DNA of 64,000 bases. It comes from Endozoicomonas sp. NE40. Its GTDB lineage: Bacteria > Pseudomonadota > Gammaproteobacteria > Pseudomonadales > Endozoicomonadaceae. The notes under the pieces were generated by a model, which was not told where the DNA came from, ran no database searches, and saw nothing but the letters and a program-made list of their open reading frames with translations. Positions 57,401-64,000 of the stretch are shown here, in pieces (the stretch's first letter is position 1; each line of letters begins with the position of its first letter). The position numbers and the translations under genes were made by a program. The stretch covers positions 4,762,501 to 4,826,500 of the forward strand of contig NZ_JBEWTB010000002.1 in assembly GCF_040549045.1 (NCBI RefSeq). Reading direction: 5' to 3'.

Positions 57401-58400
57401 TTGGGCAGCGAGTCAGGGCGGTGATTTCTTTGAACAGCTTACAGCTGCTGTTCAAGATGCTAATACAGCTCAAACAATAATTGATGACTATTTGATTGGA
57501 CGAATTAAAGCCAGTAGATCTCCAGAAACCAAACAGGAGGAGGTTATTGAAATATCCAAACTATGGAGTAGTTTGGGTAAGGCTGTGCTGCAAATGGATC
57601 TTCCCTGGAAAAGAAAATGCAGTGAACTCGGTCTTGACGGATTTGGTTCTATTTCCCTTTATGAATGGGCATGTATTGAATATCCAGAAAACCATATTTC
57701 AGGACAGCCGATATGGTATGACCCTGATACTTGGCAGTTTTTTAAAACGCCAGATGCTGGCAGAATCCAATATCAACCTGAAACCCTTTACCAGTGGATT
57801 CAAAAACATACTTCAATCATAGATTGGTTCAACAAAAGAGGATTTCGTACCTCCATGTATCCCCCAGCTTCAGAACTTGAGGAAAGATTTTCTTTTCATC
57901 CATTGGTTAGTCAGCGACTGTTGCAGGGACGATTGGGTGAAGAGGCTGTTAGGGGATTGCTGGAAGGGCACAAAATACAAACTCATGCATACCTGAATCA
58001 TAAACAAGTTCTTGAGCTATATGATTTTACAGTAGTCGACACTGTTTACCGTGTTGATGCCAAATTTTATGGCTTGGCAAGCCTTAATATGGCTGATGAT
58101 GACTATCAATTATGGATAGAAAGAGGTTGTGATGAAGATACTGCACCTCTAAGTTTGATAAAAAAACTCAAAGCTATTCGGGCAGCCGAAGGAACTGAGA
58201 TATGTCTTGTAATCGTAAATTTAGTTGCTCAACATGCAGATACTAGGCTGTTGGGATTTGATCAGAATTTATCTCCTGTTAATGACGTTAATGAAGCGGA
58301 TATTGTTGTACTTGGCGGCTGTCTTACAGATGATCCACTTAACCGCTTAACACCAGGTTTTGGCCAATTAGTAAATCTCCTTCGGAAAATGAGCAACTAA
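54438..58400 (+). CDS. SF2 helicase with C-terminal nuclease domain, DdmD-like
   Basis: The protein has 1320 residues. The start at 54438 follows GAGGTGG; an ATG 12 bases earlier is less likely. Helicase motifs: GGPTGTGKTSA (about 46-53), VVFIDEFDYQ (about 298), FGLSATS (about 571) and a motif VI, QQQVGRIERVWG (about 930). The C-terminus has a PD-(D/E)XK-like set: Glu in GEEAVRGLLEG (about 1166), Asp in YDFTVVD, and VDAK (about 1206). A helicase-nuclease followed by an Argonaute-like gene 16 bases on is the layout of DdmD-DdmE, which degrades small plasmids in Vibrio cholerae. It is longer than V. cholerae DdmD (about 1190). Likeness rests on architecture and order, not on alignment. Confidence 0.6.
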   Translation: MTTDTSSSFNSIIINAITKAVELSSGKSTKKHDQKQKIAGFCGVGGPTGTGKTSALTRSGDDGTSAALEYILKQGYQSVFVTHRWNILQDVYRAVAKRTDSQGNPFRASVIYAQVDTILAAFLKKTLPHEIGIQYEDLPDPEEELSVLEKEGLFIDEGLSEKIRIEYQGLISSTQYLEQIKKYNRNPNAVTEQRNLEEKIQWSCSQIEHLLLKNLYKLESLLKEFEKKSQTDDPITDEYRESVKKYRSNPLIRRIFPAIAWHDEQQHILIMTTHKLYSGFYDGVSKVRLAQGGLEGRVVFIDEFDYQADVLLDLLAESQLIQEPPQCLGQLLEEGRRVLCRLRYIKSPNVKTVYKNLSEILNELEEKLDEMGVDLRSLRALVVPLDNDDNPVSFKEQYLFRADHLVTSKSLTLRAQEHGYVVSERQPGPPSPEDIYIEDFLRVMETYLRKFTMLLTELSSSENDQAQSLVSRFSSILFDSVNDFKPAYYSSALARMSLKAPAKTNFAEITELAKDNILPNSHANIYGFSNWLLRENPDHADVDKLRLQIKRAFLPTTPEALLVSLASRNMVFGLSATSFIERAVGHFDIRWVRTALRYVGEARTKSLTNSFLGVQFNERPENWFSKPIPYVESESDIEFQQCSISTIKEAKQSLRQTQAEIVINKFNTLYQSEPFQELLESLPLDFFQRGNSELNEFTEKQRHQVLAKLLEVIQLASERSQHKGQLAFVNSIYFLRKWLTEQQAEYSWNQLSWLHKDQEFYNESNKMLEPLKGFESSFVPVICHNQPMILCLLTAQNQKQRGFDRAYQAAFNSGRIVLVITQNASATNGINLDFEHPELGCMMDLSCLYLIEGRHYFFSAYNSEDRDPMAHSGVQIRNLDKLRRSGELSREQHRYFLLPLMNNDSKLIQRLNRLYKQTNDYVGNIAADAQQQVGRIERVWGSVPEVEIHVSEPVAEVLARFAALPYAFENHRDQISDLNNQLLDYINNWAASQGGDFFEQLTAAVQDANTAQTIIDDYLIGRIKASRSPETKQEEVIEISKLWSSLGKAVLQMDLPWKRKCSELGLDGFGSISLYEWACIEYPENHISGQPIWYDPDTWQFFKTPDAGRIQYQPETLYQWIQKHTSIIDWFNKRGFRTSMYPPASELEERFSFHPLVSQRLLQGRLGEEAVRGLLEGHKIQTHAYLNHKQVLELYDFTVVDTVYRVDAKFYGLASLNMADDDYQLWIERGCDEDTAPLSLIKKLKAIRAAEGTEICLVIVNLVAQHADTRLLGFDQNLSPVNDVNEADIVVLGGCLTDDPLNRLTPGFGQLVNLLRKMSN

Positions 58401-58416
58401 AAAGGGACTGACTGAA

Positions 58417-60903
58417 ATGAATACTGAAGTAAACCCGCTAGTTCGTAAACTGCCTTTGTCCCATCTTGTATACAAGGATGATGAAGTAGATCGTGCTCTG
58501 GCTGAAAAATTGGTGGTATATCATTACCCTCTACCCAAAAGTAGCTATCGATGGAAGGAATGGGAAGGGCTATTAGATCATACCCTCTCAAACAAACAAT
58601 ACCCTTACTTGATGCGGAGTTATAACGGTCAGTTTGGTCTGTTTGTCGCTGTAGATCAGAAGGAAGATCAACCCCCATATATTGTCAATGCGGATAATCA
58701 GCGTATACACCCTCAGAGAATTTACTATGCCCCTTCATTAAATCCTGTCTGGATTCGCCTGATTATGCGTAAGCTCGTTGCTTTTGGTAACCATTGCAAA
58801 GGTTCTCACACGCTAGGACGCCCACTGTTAAAAGTGGATGTATGGAAAACAAAAAAAAGTACAGGTATCAATGCAATTAGTTTGGATTGTCGAACACAAC
58901 AGCTTAGAGATGGAAATACTACTGAAATAGTACTTTTTTATGAAAATATACCTTTGCGTCCATTATCAGAGGATTACGAGTCTCAAAAGATAAGAAAATC
59001 ACTTTGGGTTTATGCAGAGAAAAAGGTTCTGGTACGTTGGATTCCAAAAAACGGAGAGAAACCCACAAGTCCAGTATATTGTGAAATATCCAAAGACAAA
59101 AACAAACGCAAAACCAGACCGTTCATTGATTTGGCTAATGAACAGAAATTTAATACAAGCTGGCCAAATTTAATCCTGCCAGTACAAAGGGAATTCATAA
59201 AGTGTGCTGCAGGATACGGATTTGTTTTAAGGCCAAAAGTGCTTAATCTCCAAAGGTTGGAAAATAAAACCAAATATAAAACAACATCAGATAAAAATCG
59301 TACAGGATCAGTTTTCTCAAGCTTGTCACTGGATAAAGAAGTATCTGTACTAGATCTTCGTGTTAATAAAACAGTAACAACTGGACAAATCATCGACAAA
59401 CTCAATGCTTTTCTGCAAAAAAGCATGATAGAAGCATCATTTAGGGTAATTGTTGGTTTTGATGAAAATAATTTAGATGACTTATCACTCGATCGAAATG
59501 ATCAGCTACTGATCCTTCTTGATCAACGCCCAAAAGTTCCGGGTGACCGCTATCCTTTGACTAGTGTTTTCAAAGGCAAGGTAGCTAGTCAGCATTTGAA
59601 CGTCAATCCTTATGATTTGACTGATGAAGATGAACTAGAGAATTTATCACTTGGTACAGAGGAAAAGCCAAGTCCAGCCTACTATCTGTATGACTTTGAT
59701 GATTTTGATAGAGAGGGCGTTGAAAGCAATCTTAAGAGAAATGCTGAGGTTGTAATTAAAGAGTTACATCTTAAGCATCTTATTATCTCACCTAAAGCTA
59801 GAATCAGTAAATCTCTGAGTAATGAGAAGGAGCTACTCACTGAACACCTGACAGTCATTACAGACGGTTATCTTTTTACGGTTAGAAATGATCGGCCAGT
59901 GATTTTGCCTTTCAATCCATCGGATAAATCTGCCTTGAATTTATGTGACAGTGTATTAAAGAATCACAGAATATCATCCATTGGATTATTGGCACTACTA
60001 AAAGATAAATGGCCATACAGCTATAGGCCAGAAGTTGTAATGCAACAGTTTGGAACTCCGTCAGAAAAGCAAACCCGGTTTGCAAAACGACTGACATTTG
60101 TATTACTAGGAGAATCAACTATTTTACTTCAAGATCCAAAATATGATCGCCCCCATATGCTCCCTGAAGGCATGGAAGAAGTGACCCAAACTTTACGGCA
60201 ACAAGGTGCAAAACTGCCGCTACAAGAGTGGAAATTACCGACTCTTAATGAAATAATAAAACGCATTGATTTGCTAACCAAAAACAAAGAATTTACAGCT
60301 GAAAATCAGAAAAAGCTCAATGCCAGCCTTGGTGATTTGACGAATTTCTGGGAAGAAGGCCGGCAACAACTGGCAGATGATGAAAAGTATGAAGCCCGTT
60401 TAAAAGATATGGTGAATGCTTTTAATAACAGTTACAAAAAGCACTTAAGGAGAGAACTCGGTTTGTCCGATGATCAACATCCTCGAGGCGATACGCAACT
60501 GCGTTCTTTATGGATGACATTATTATCAGCTCTATATAAGCGCTCCATGACAGACCCCCGGCGTTGGCTGAGAGATGTGCCTGGTATTAATGCTATCTGG
60601 CATGATCCAGAACAATCGTATTATGTAGTAGGGCAATTGGCTTCTGCTCAGAAAAAACTATCTCGCCAACCGAGCATACGACAATGGCATGCATTAAAAG
60701 GTCAAGTTGATACAGAGCTACTGGCATCGTTGATTGATGTAGACTGGGTTCGAATGAACCAGCTAGCTGGCAACCCCTGCGTAGCGACCCTAATACGTAA
60801 ATGGCAGGAATGTCAGCCTGAACCTGGTGCAGCTCTAATACCACAGAAAAACAAGCCTTTATCTGTAACAGATCTAAAAGAAGAATATTCAGTCAGCATA
60901 TAA
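58417..60903 (+). CDS. Argonaute-like protein, DdmE-like candidate
   Basis: This 828-residue protein is soluble with no membrane segments. I see no classical catalytic tetrad. Residues about 364-398 (LLILLDQRPK, then DRYPLTSVFKGKVASQHLNVN) resemble the MID pattern in which a Tyr/Lys-bearing segment precedes a xxSQ motif. The following region (YDFDDFDREGVESNLKRNAEV onward, about 420-600) could be a catalytically inactive PIWI fold, and the C-terminal 200 residues are charged and helical. It is placed 16 bases after the helicase-nuclease gene, as ddmE follows ddmD. If correct, it would be a guide-binding protein that targets invading plasmids. V. cholerae DdmE is shorter (about 690), and a pPIWI-RE-type protein was also considered. 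Confidence 0.5.
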   Translation: MNTEVNPLVRKLPLSHLVYKDDEVDRALAEKLVVYHYPLPKSSYRWKEWEGLLDHTLSNKQYPYLMRSYNGQFGLFVAVDQKEDQPPYIVNADNQRIHPQRIYYAPSLNPVWIRLIMRKLVAFGNHCKGSHTLGRPLLKVDVWKTKKSTGINAISLDCRTQQLRDGNTTEIVLFYENIPLRPLSEDYESQKIRKSLWVYAEKKVLVRWIPKNGEKPTSPVYCEISKDKNKRKTRPFIDLANEQKFNTSWPNLILPVQREFIKCAAGYGFVLRPKVLNLQRLENKTKYKTTSDKNRTGSVFSSLSLDKEVSVLDLRVNKTVTTGQIIDKLNAFLQKSMIEASFRVIVGFDENNLDDLSLDRNDQLLILLDQRPKVPGDRYPLTSVFKGKVASQHLNVNPYDLTDEDELENLSLGTEEKPSPAYYLYDFDDFDREGVESNLKRNAEVVIKELHLKHLIISPKARISKSLSNEKELLTEHLTVITDGYLFTVRNDRPVILPFNPSDKSALNLCDSVLKNHRISSIGLLALLKDKWPYSYRPEVVMQQFGTPSEKQTRFAKRLTFVLLGESTILLQDPKYDRPHMLPEGMEEVTQTLRQQGAKLPLQEWKLPTLNEIIKRIDLLTKNKEFTAENQKKLNASLGDLTNFWEEGRQQLADDEKYEARLKDMVNAFNNSYKKHLRRELGLSDDQHPRGDTQLRSLWMTLLSALYKRSMTDPRRWLRDVPGINAIWHDPEQSYYVVGQLASAQKKLSRQPSIRQWHALKGQVDTELLASLIDVDWVRMNQLAGNPCVATLIRKWQECQPEPGAALIPQKNKPLSVTDLKEEYSVSI

Positions 60904-60926
60904 TTTGCACCAACGTATATGAATAG

Positions 60927-60950
60927 GGGAGGTATTTATACCTCCCTTTG
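60927..60950 (+). terminator. Rho-independent terminator after the Argonaute-like gene
   Basis: GGGAGGTAT (60927-60935) and ATACCTCCC (60938-60946) form a perfect 9-bp stem with a two-base TT loop, followed by TTTG. The T-tract is short. It separates the two convergent defence operons. Confidence 0.75.
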
Positions 60951-60995
60951 CTCTATTAGGGATAAATCTTCTGCATCTGCCAATTTTCTTATAGG

Positions 60996-61865
60996 CTAAT
61001 TTTCTGCACTTTTCAGCTTTTTATTGTCTTCAGTAACCCAGGCCGTCAGCCCATTAACACTCCCGCCTTTAATCAGACCAGCCGCTGCACTGGGGCTACT
61101 GAATTCATGATCTTCTGTGAAAGACAAATAGTTCTCAGTTTGTTCAAGAATACCTTTCTGAATCAAACGATCACGATATTTCCGGGCTCCGGAAGCAAAA
61201 GCTTTATTGGGTGTCAGCACAGCTTGAGAGCCTTTGAATACAGTAAACCCAGACTCTGAGCGTCTGCCTGTTGCTACCAGATTTTTGGTTTTGCAGTAAA
61301 AAACAGACTCTTTATTTTCAGATGCCTGGTTCTGTTGTGGCGTAAAGGAAATAGCTGTTGCCGGTGAAGAAAAATGATGAATTCCCAAAACTGGCAATAG
61401 CTGGATCATTCTCTCGATAAATACGTCCATTTCTGCTCTGTCGGCTTCTGGCAGTGAAGAGCCGCTGGAGGTCGCATTCATTACGGTGACCAGCTTGCTC
61501 CTTTGAGCCATCTGAATCAACTTACCTTCAATATATTTGATATGAGCCTTGGTCAGATTATCATCCTTACTGACGAAAGCAGAGGTATGAATCCAGTAAT
61601 CCTTGCCCTCATTCTGAGCATGCTGCTTCAGTCGTTTGGAAACATTTTCAGCTTCGCCAATATAGATGACAGGCTCATTATTGTCGGCATCGACGCCAGT
61701 CAGAAGATAAACCCCTGGGCTACTTAGCTCAGAACGTTGCAGATAATCATTAAGATCATTCCGTGGTCCGGCAATTGCTTTGCCAGTCCAATTGGAGATT
61801 TCAGCCGTCCGAAGCCCGGTCGGACTGCCTTTGACGAGAAATAATTTTATGGTTGCTGCTTGCAT
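60996..61865 (-). CDS. GIY-YIG nuclease with DUF4357 domain
   Basis: This is a 289-residue DNA endonuclease. GIY-YIG residues are complete: SPGVYLL, VIYIGEAENVSKRLKQH (catalytic Arg), YIEGKLI (Glu) and VMNAT (Asn), all within residues 48-135. The C-terminus (about 190-280) is DUF4357: FTVFKGSQAV, FTEDHEFSSPSAAAGLIKGGSVNGLTAW. Such pairs occur in restriction and defence loci. It follows the PLD gene by 9 bases and is probably co-transcribed. AAAGG lies before the ATG. Confidence 0.9.
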   Translation of the reverse strand: MQAATIKLFLVKGSPTGLRTAEISNWTGKAIAGPRNDLNDYLQRSELSSPGVYLLTGVDADNNEPVIYIGEAENVSKRLKQHAQNEGKDYWIHTSAFVSKDDNLTKAHIKYIEGKLIQMAQRSKLVTVMNATSSGSSLPEADRAEMDVFIERMIQLLPVLGIHHFSSPATAISFTPQQNQASENKESVFYCKTKNLVATGRRSESGFTVFKGSQAVLTPNKAFASGARKYRDRLIQKGILEQTENYLSFTEDHEFSSPSAAAGLIKGGSVNGLTAWVTEDNKKLKSAEN

Positions 61866-61874
61866 AAATAGCCT

Positions 61875-63221
61875 TTAATAAACCCGAACATCAAAACCCA
61901 ACGCTCGAAGTGCTTTACTGGTTCTGCCATTTCTTGGTGGAGCCACTTCTGGGCGAGCCCAACCAACCAGCTCCGCAATAGAGTTCAGACCATAATGAGC
62001 AATGCCATATTCTCTGGTTCTACCAGCGAGATACAGGCGCTCCCAAAGATCTTCATCGCGTCCTTCATAAAGCACGAAATGCAGCAATTTGCGAACATCC
62101 CAGCCTTTTTCATTCCTTTGCGCTAACAGCCATTCTGTAAACAATGGCAACCTGTCCTCAAGGCTCATGGATTTTACATCCGGACGGCCAAGCATTTTGG
62201 TGCTGAGCTTTATAATATGATCACAAGTGGCGTGGGTGTAATAAAGAACCTTCTCAAATTCGTCCTTTGAAAGCGTCAGAATTTTATCTTCTGCCAAATG
62301 CTCTCGAATATAGGGCGCATGAACATAAAGATTCTCATGTTCATTGGATGGTGCTTCCCTCTGGATTTTCCACCATTCCATGATTTCCCGGACAGCGGTT
62401 TGAGGGTTACTCTTGTTGGATTGGTAATAGTCCTCGTAAGGCTTCTTGTTACCTTCACCCACTTTATTGTAATAATAAGCGTGTAAAAACTGATCGACTT
62501 GCCACCCAGGCGGAATAGAATGCTCAACCCAGGCAGGGCGATAGTCTGTCAATTGCGAAGCAATACTGCGAAGTTCTGTAAGGGTTGAGTGCCATTCTTT
62601 CTGGAAATTCTCCTTTTGCTTATCAGCTGCTCTTTGTTTCTGGATAAAACTTGGTCCTTCCCAGAGAGGAATTCGTCGTTTATCTGCACCTTTCATACCC
62701 ATGTCACGGCGAAGGTTTTGCAGAACCTTCATTTCTTCCACAACTTCGCGAGTCAGCGGGAAGGCTTTATCCAGTGTATTCAAATAATCAAAAAACGTTT
62801 CAAGCTCTGGAATCATGCCATTAGATTCCAGATCTTCTTCCGTCAAAAACAAACCAGCTTCAATGTTAGTCAGCCAGGCTCTGTCAGTATGATTGGCAGA
62901 GCCGATGTAAGCACCGTAACCTTTCCACCAGATCACTTTGCTATGAAGAAAATCCGGAATCAGTTTGCAGTAGACATTATCACTATGATGGCGTAGTAAT
63001 CGCTCCAGCATGGGAACTACTACCGGAACGGTATGGTCATAACGCATCCAGATATCAAGCCTGAGTTTGTTATTCAAACAGTTCCCGATAAGGTCTTCAT
63101 CCTCATTACTGCCATTGGAACCATAGGCAATAGCAGCAAGAACGCCGTCAATCTCATGCTCACTGGTTGGCAGGATATCTCTTAAATGGGTGTTGTTTAA
63201 GCGGTTGGCAATGAATTTCAC
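61875..63221 (-). CDS. Phospholipase-D-fold nuclease-like protein
   Basis: In this 448-residue protein the PLD motif HSKVIWWKGYGAYIGSANHTDRAW (HxK, then GSAN) is near residues 93-115. Only one HxK motif is seen, so a dimer would form the active site, as in bacterial Nuc and some restriction enzymes. The C-terminal half has no recognised domain. The GTG start at 63221 has AGGA 6 bases upstream. Context with GIY-YIG and HNH nucleases points to DNA cleavage rather than lipid metabolism. Confidence 0.8.
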   Translation of the reverse strand: MKFIANRLNNTHLRDILPTSEHEIDGVLAAIAYGSNGSNEDEDLIGNCLNNKLRLDIWMRYDHTVPVVVPMLERLLRHHSDNVYCKLIPDFLHSKVIWWKGYGAYIGSANHTDRAWLTNIEAGLFLTEEDLESNGMIPELETFFDYLNTLDKAFPLTREVVEEMKVLQNLRRDMGMKGADKRRIPLWEGPSFIQKQRAADKQKENFQKEWHSTLTELRSIASQLTDYRPAWVEHSIPPGWQVDQFLHAYYYNKVGEGNKKPYEDYYQSNKSNPQTAVREIMEWWKIQREAPSNEHENLYVHAPYIREHLAEDKILTLSKDEFEKVLYYTHATCDHIIKLSTKMLGRPDVKSMSLEDRLPLFTEWLLAQRNEKGWDVRKLLHFVLYEGRDEDLWERLYLAGRTREYGIAHYGLNSIAELVGWARPEVAPPRNGRTSKALRALGFDVRVY

Positions 63222-63292
63222 AAATCGTCCTGGATGGCCAGAGCAGGCTGGCCTGTGATTTATCTTTATTGGAGAGGGAAGGGAGAAAAGAG

Positions 63293-64000
63293 TCAGCCCT
63301 GATAGTTGATGGCTATCAACCAGTCTTCAGCCGATATACCTAACAAAATCCGTCGAGTCGTAAAAAATGAAGGCCAGCGATGGCGAAACCATCTTTCTGC
63401 AAGTTGGGCTTTGTAGTGTCGGTTATTGGCTTTCCGAGCCCTTGCGGCAGCCTGGTTGAAAAACTTCAGTACTTCCCTGCGATCATCCACTAGGCGAGAA
63501 CAGTTCAAATTCAAAATCCTGATGGTTTCTGCAACCAATGTTTCCAGACTGTCATAACTGTTATCAATATCCTGTAATCTGGCGCAGGCTTCCGGGTCGG
63601 GTCGCAGTTCACAGGTACGCAGGTCAAACTTAAACAAACAAGGTGTATTGATAATCCGCAGCGGGTTCAGCACATAACCTTCACAGGCTTCTGGTATCTC
63701 GCCAGCACTGATCAAATGGTCTTTGTAAGCATCACAGCTAAGATTTTCCGGAAGCTGATAGTTAACTTTATCTGCTTCAGTCTGCCTGGAACCGCCCATA
63801 CAAACCCCGATCATATTCTCCCAGTCCAGAGTCCAGTTATGATCAGGATTTGATACATCCGATTTTGGATGGAAATGCTCTACTCGCTGATGATTAGACC
63901 GCTCCTCTGGCAGCTCGGTTTCACAGAAGGCACACAAGTGCCCCTGATCCTGAAAAATTTGTTGTTTAATTTCAAGGTAAGGGCCAGTGTCTCTCAGAGC
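63293..64000 (-). CDS. HNH nuclease of the PtuB/TIGR02646 type, partial
   Basis: The gene runs off the right end: the frame stays open to the last base (ALRDTGPYLEIKQQIFQDQGHLC), and the TTG at 63937 is internal. Visible motifs are HLCAFCE (Cx2C), RVEHFHPKS (HNH His) and a WxxWENMIGVC block, the pattern of TIGR02646 HNH proteins such as PtuB of Septu and the retron-Ec78 effector. PtuA, the ATPase partner, is usually the upstream gene and would lie beyond 64000 if present. Confidence 0.82.
   Translation of the reverse strand, partial: ALRDTGPYLEIKQQIFQDQGHLCAFCETELPEERSNHQRVEHFHPKSDVSNPDHNWTLDWENMIGVCMGGSRQTEADKVNYQLPENLSCDAYKDHLISAGEIPEACEGYVLNPLRIINTPCLFKFDLRTCELRPDPEACARLQDIDNSYDSLETLVAETIRILNLNCSRLVDDRREVLKFFNQAAARARKANNRHYKAQLAERWFRHRWPSFFTTRRILLGISAEDWLIAINYQG

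Noticed and set aside
58417..60903. Assignment to the pPIWI-RE family instead of a DdmE-like protein
   Set aside because: The expected RNaseH Arg-Glu signature and the usual three-gene pPIWI-RE arrangement are not evident; kept only as an alternative.
1..64000. CRISPR arrays, tRNA and rRNA genes
   Set aside because: No regularly spaced identical repeats and no recognisable tRNA or rRNA sequences were found on reading the window.

Overview
The window looks like a marine gammaproteobacterial chromosome, probably an Oceanospirillales relative such as Endozoicomonas. That is inferred from gene content (tamA/tamB, ppnN, a SWIM protein, an AbiE pair, an SXT/R391-style F-type transfer module); no rRNA or marker gene is present to prove it. 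The left third is ordinary chromosome. The rest is accessory DNA dominated by an integrative and conjugative element (ICE).

Chromosomal part (1 to about 16.9 kb): a small Fur-boxed TPR-like gene, an aldehyde dehydrogenase broken by a one-base frameshift, tamA-tamB (tamB also frameshifted), ppnN, a secreted protein of unknown function, a SWIM zinc-finger protein, a Mut7-C protein, a metallophosphoesterase, small unknown proteins and a decayed alpha/beta hydrolase. Accessory border (17.0 to 25.6 kb): an IS3-family remnant without orfA, the AbiEi/AbiEii toxin-antitoxin pair with operator-like repeats, a canonical Fic protein, a multiply broken DUF234-type ATPase, a zinc-ribbon-like small protein, a C-terminal-HTH protein, and a second Fic protein lacking the catalytic histidine, preceded by a perfect 16-bp inverted repeat. 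This 6-kb block is flanked by a 21-bp near-identical direct repeat (19635-19655 and 25635-25655). The second copy is the 3' end of the integrase gene, so the repeat is a candidate attachment site.

ICE backbone (25.6 to 48.6 kb, nearly all minus strand): integrase and excisionase, then, in reverse order of transcription, traF, a DUF4400 protein, traD, a MobH-type traI, traA, traV, traB, traK, traE, traL, traN, traU, a trbC-traW fusion (frameshifted), a DEDDh exonuclease, traC, traG, traH and a DUF1845-like protein. Many neighbours overlap by ATGA or TAATG, indicating translational coupling. Gene blocks match SXT/R391, but the block order is permuted. A PAS/LuxR-type regulator and a cupin follow at 49.1 to 50.3 kb.

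Replication and cargo (50.3 to 64 kb): a noncoding stretch of eight successive hairpins (50695-51093), ending in a strong terminator, precedes a Toprim/helicase replication protein. Next is a two-gene unit of a 1320-aa SF2 helicase with a C-terminal PD-(D/E)XK-like nuclease and an 828-aa protein with Argonaute MID-like features. By architecture and order it resembles the DdmD/DdmE plasmid-elimination system, and it is the most interesting locus here. Convergent to it are three nuclease genes: GIY-YIG with DUF4357, a phospholipase-D-like nuclease, and a PtuB/TIGR02646-like HNH protein that runs off the window. Together they read as a defence and inter-element-competition cargo on a conjugative element. 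The far end of the element is not in the window. All family assignments are from motif recognition without database searches.
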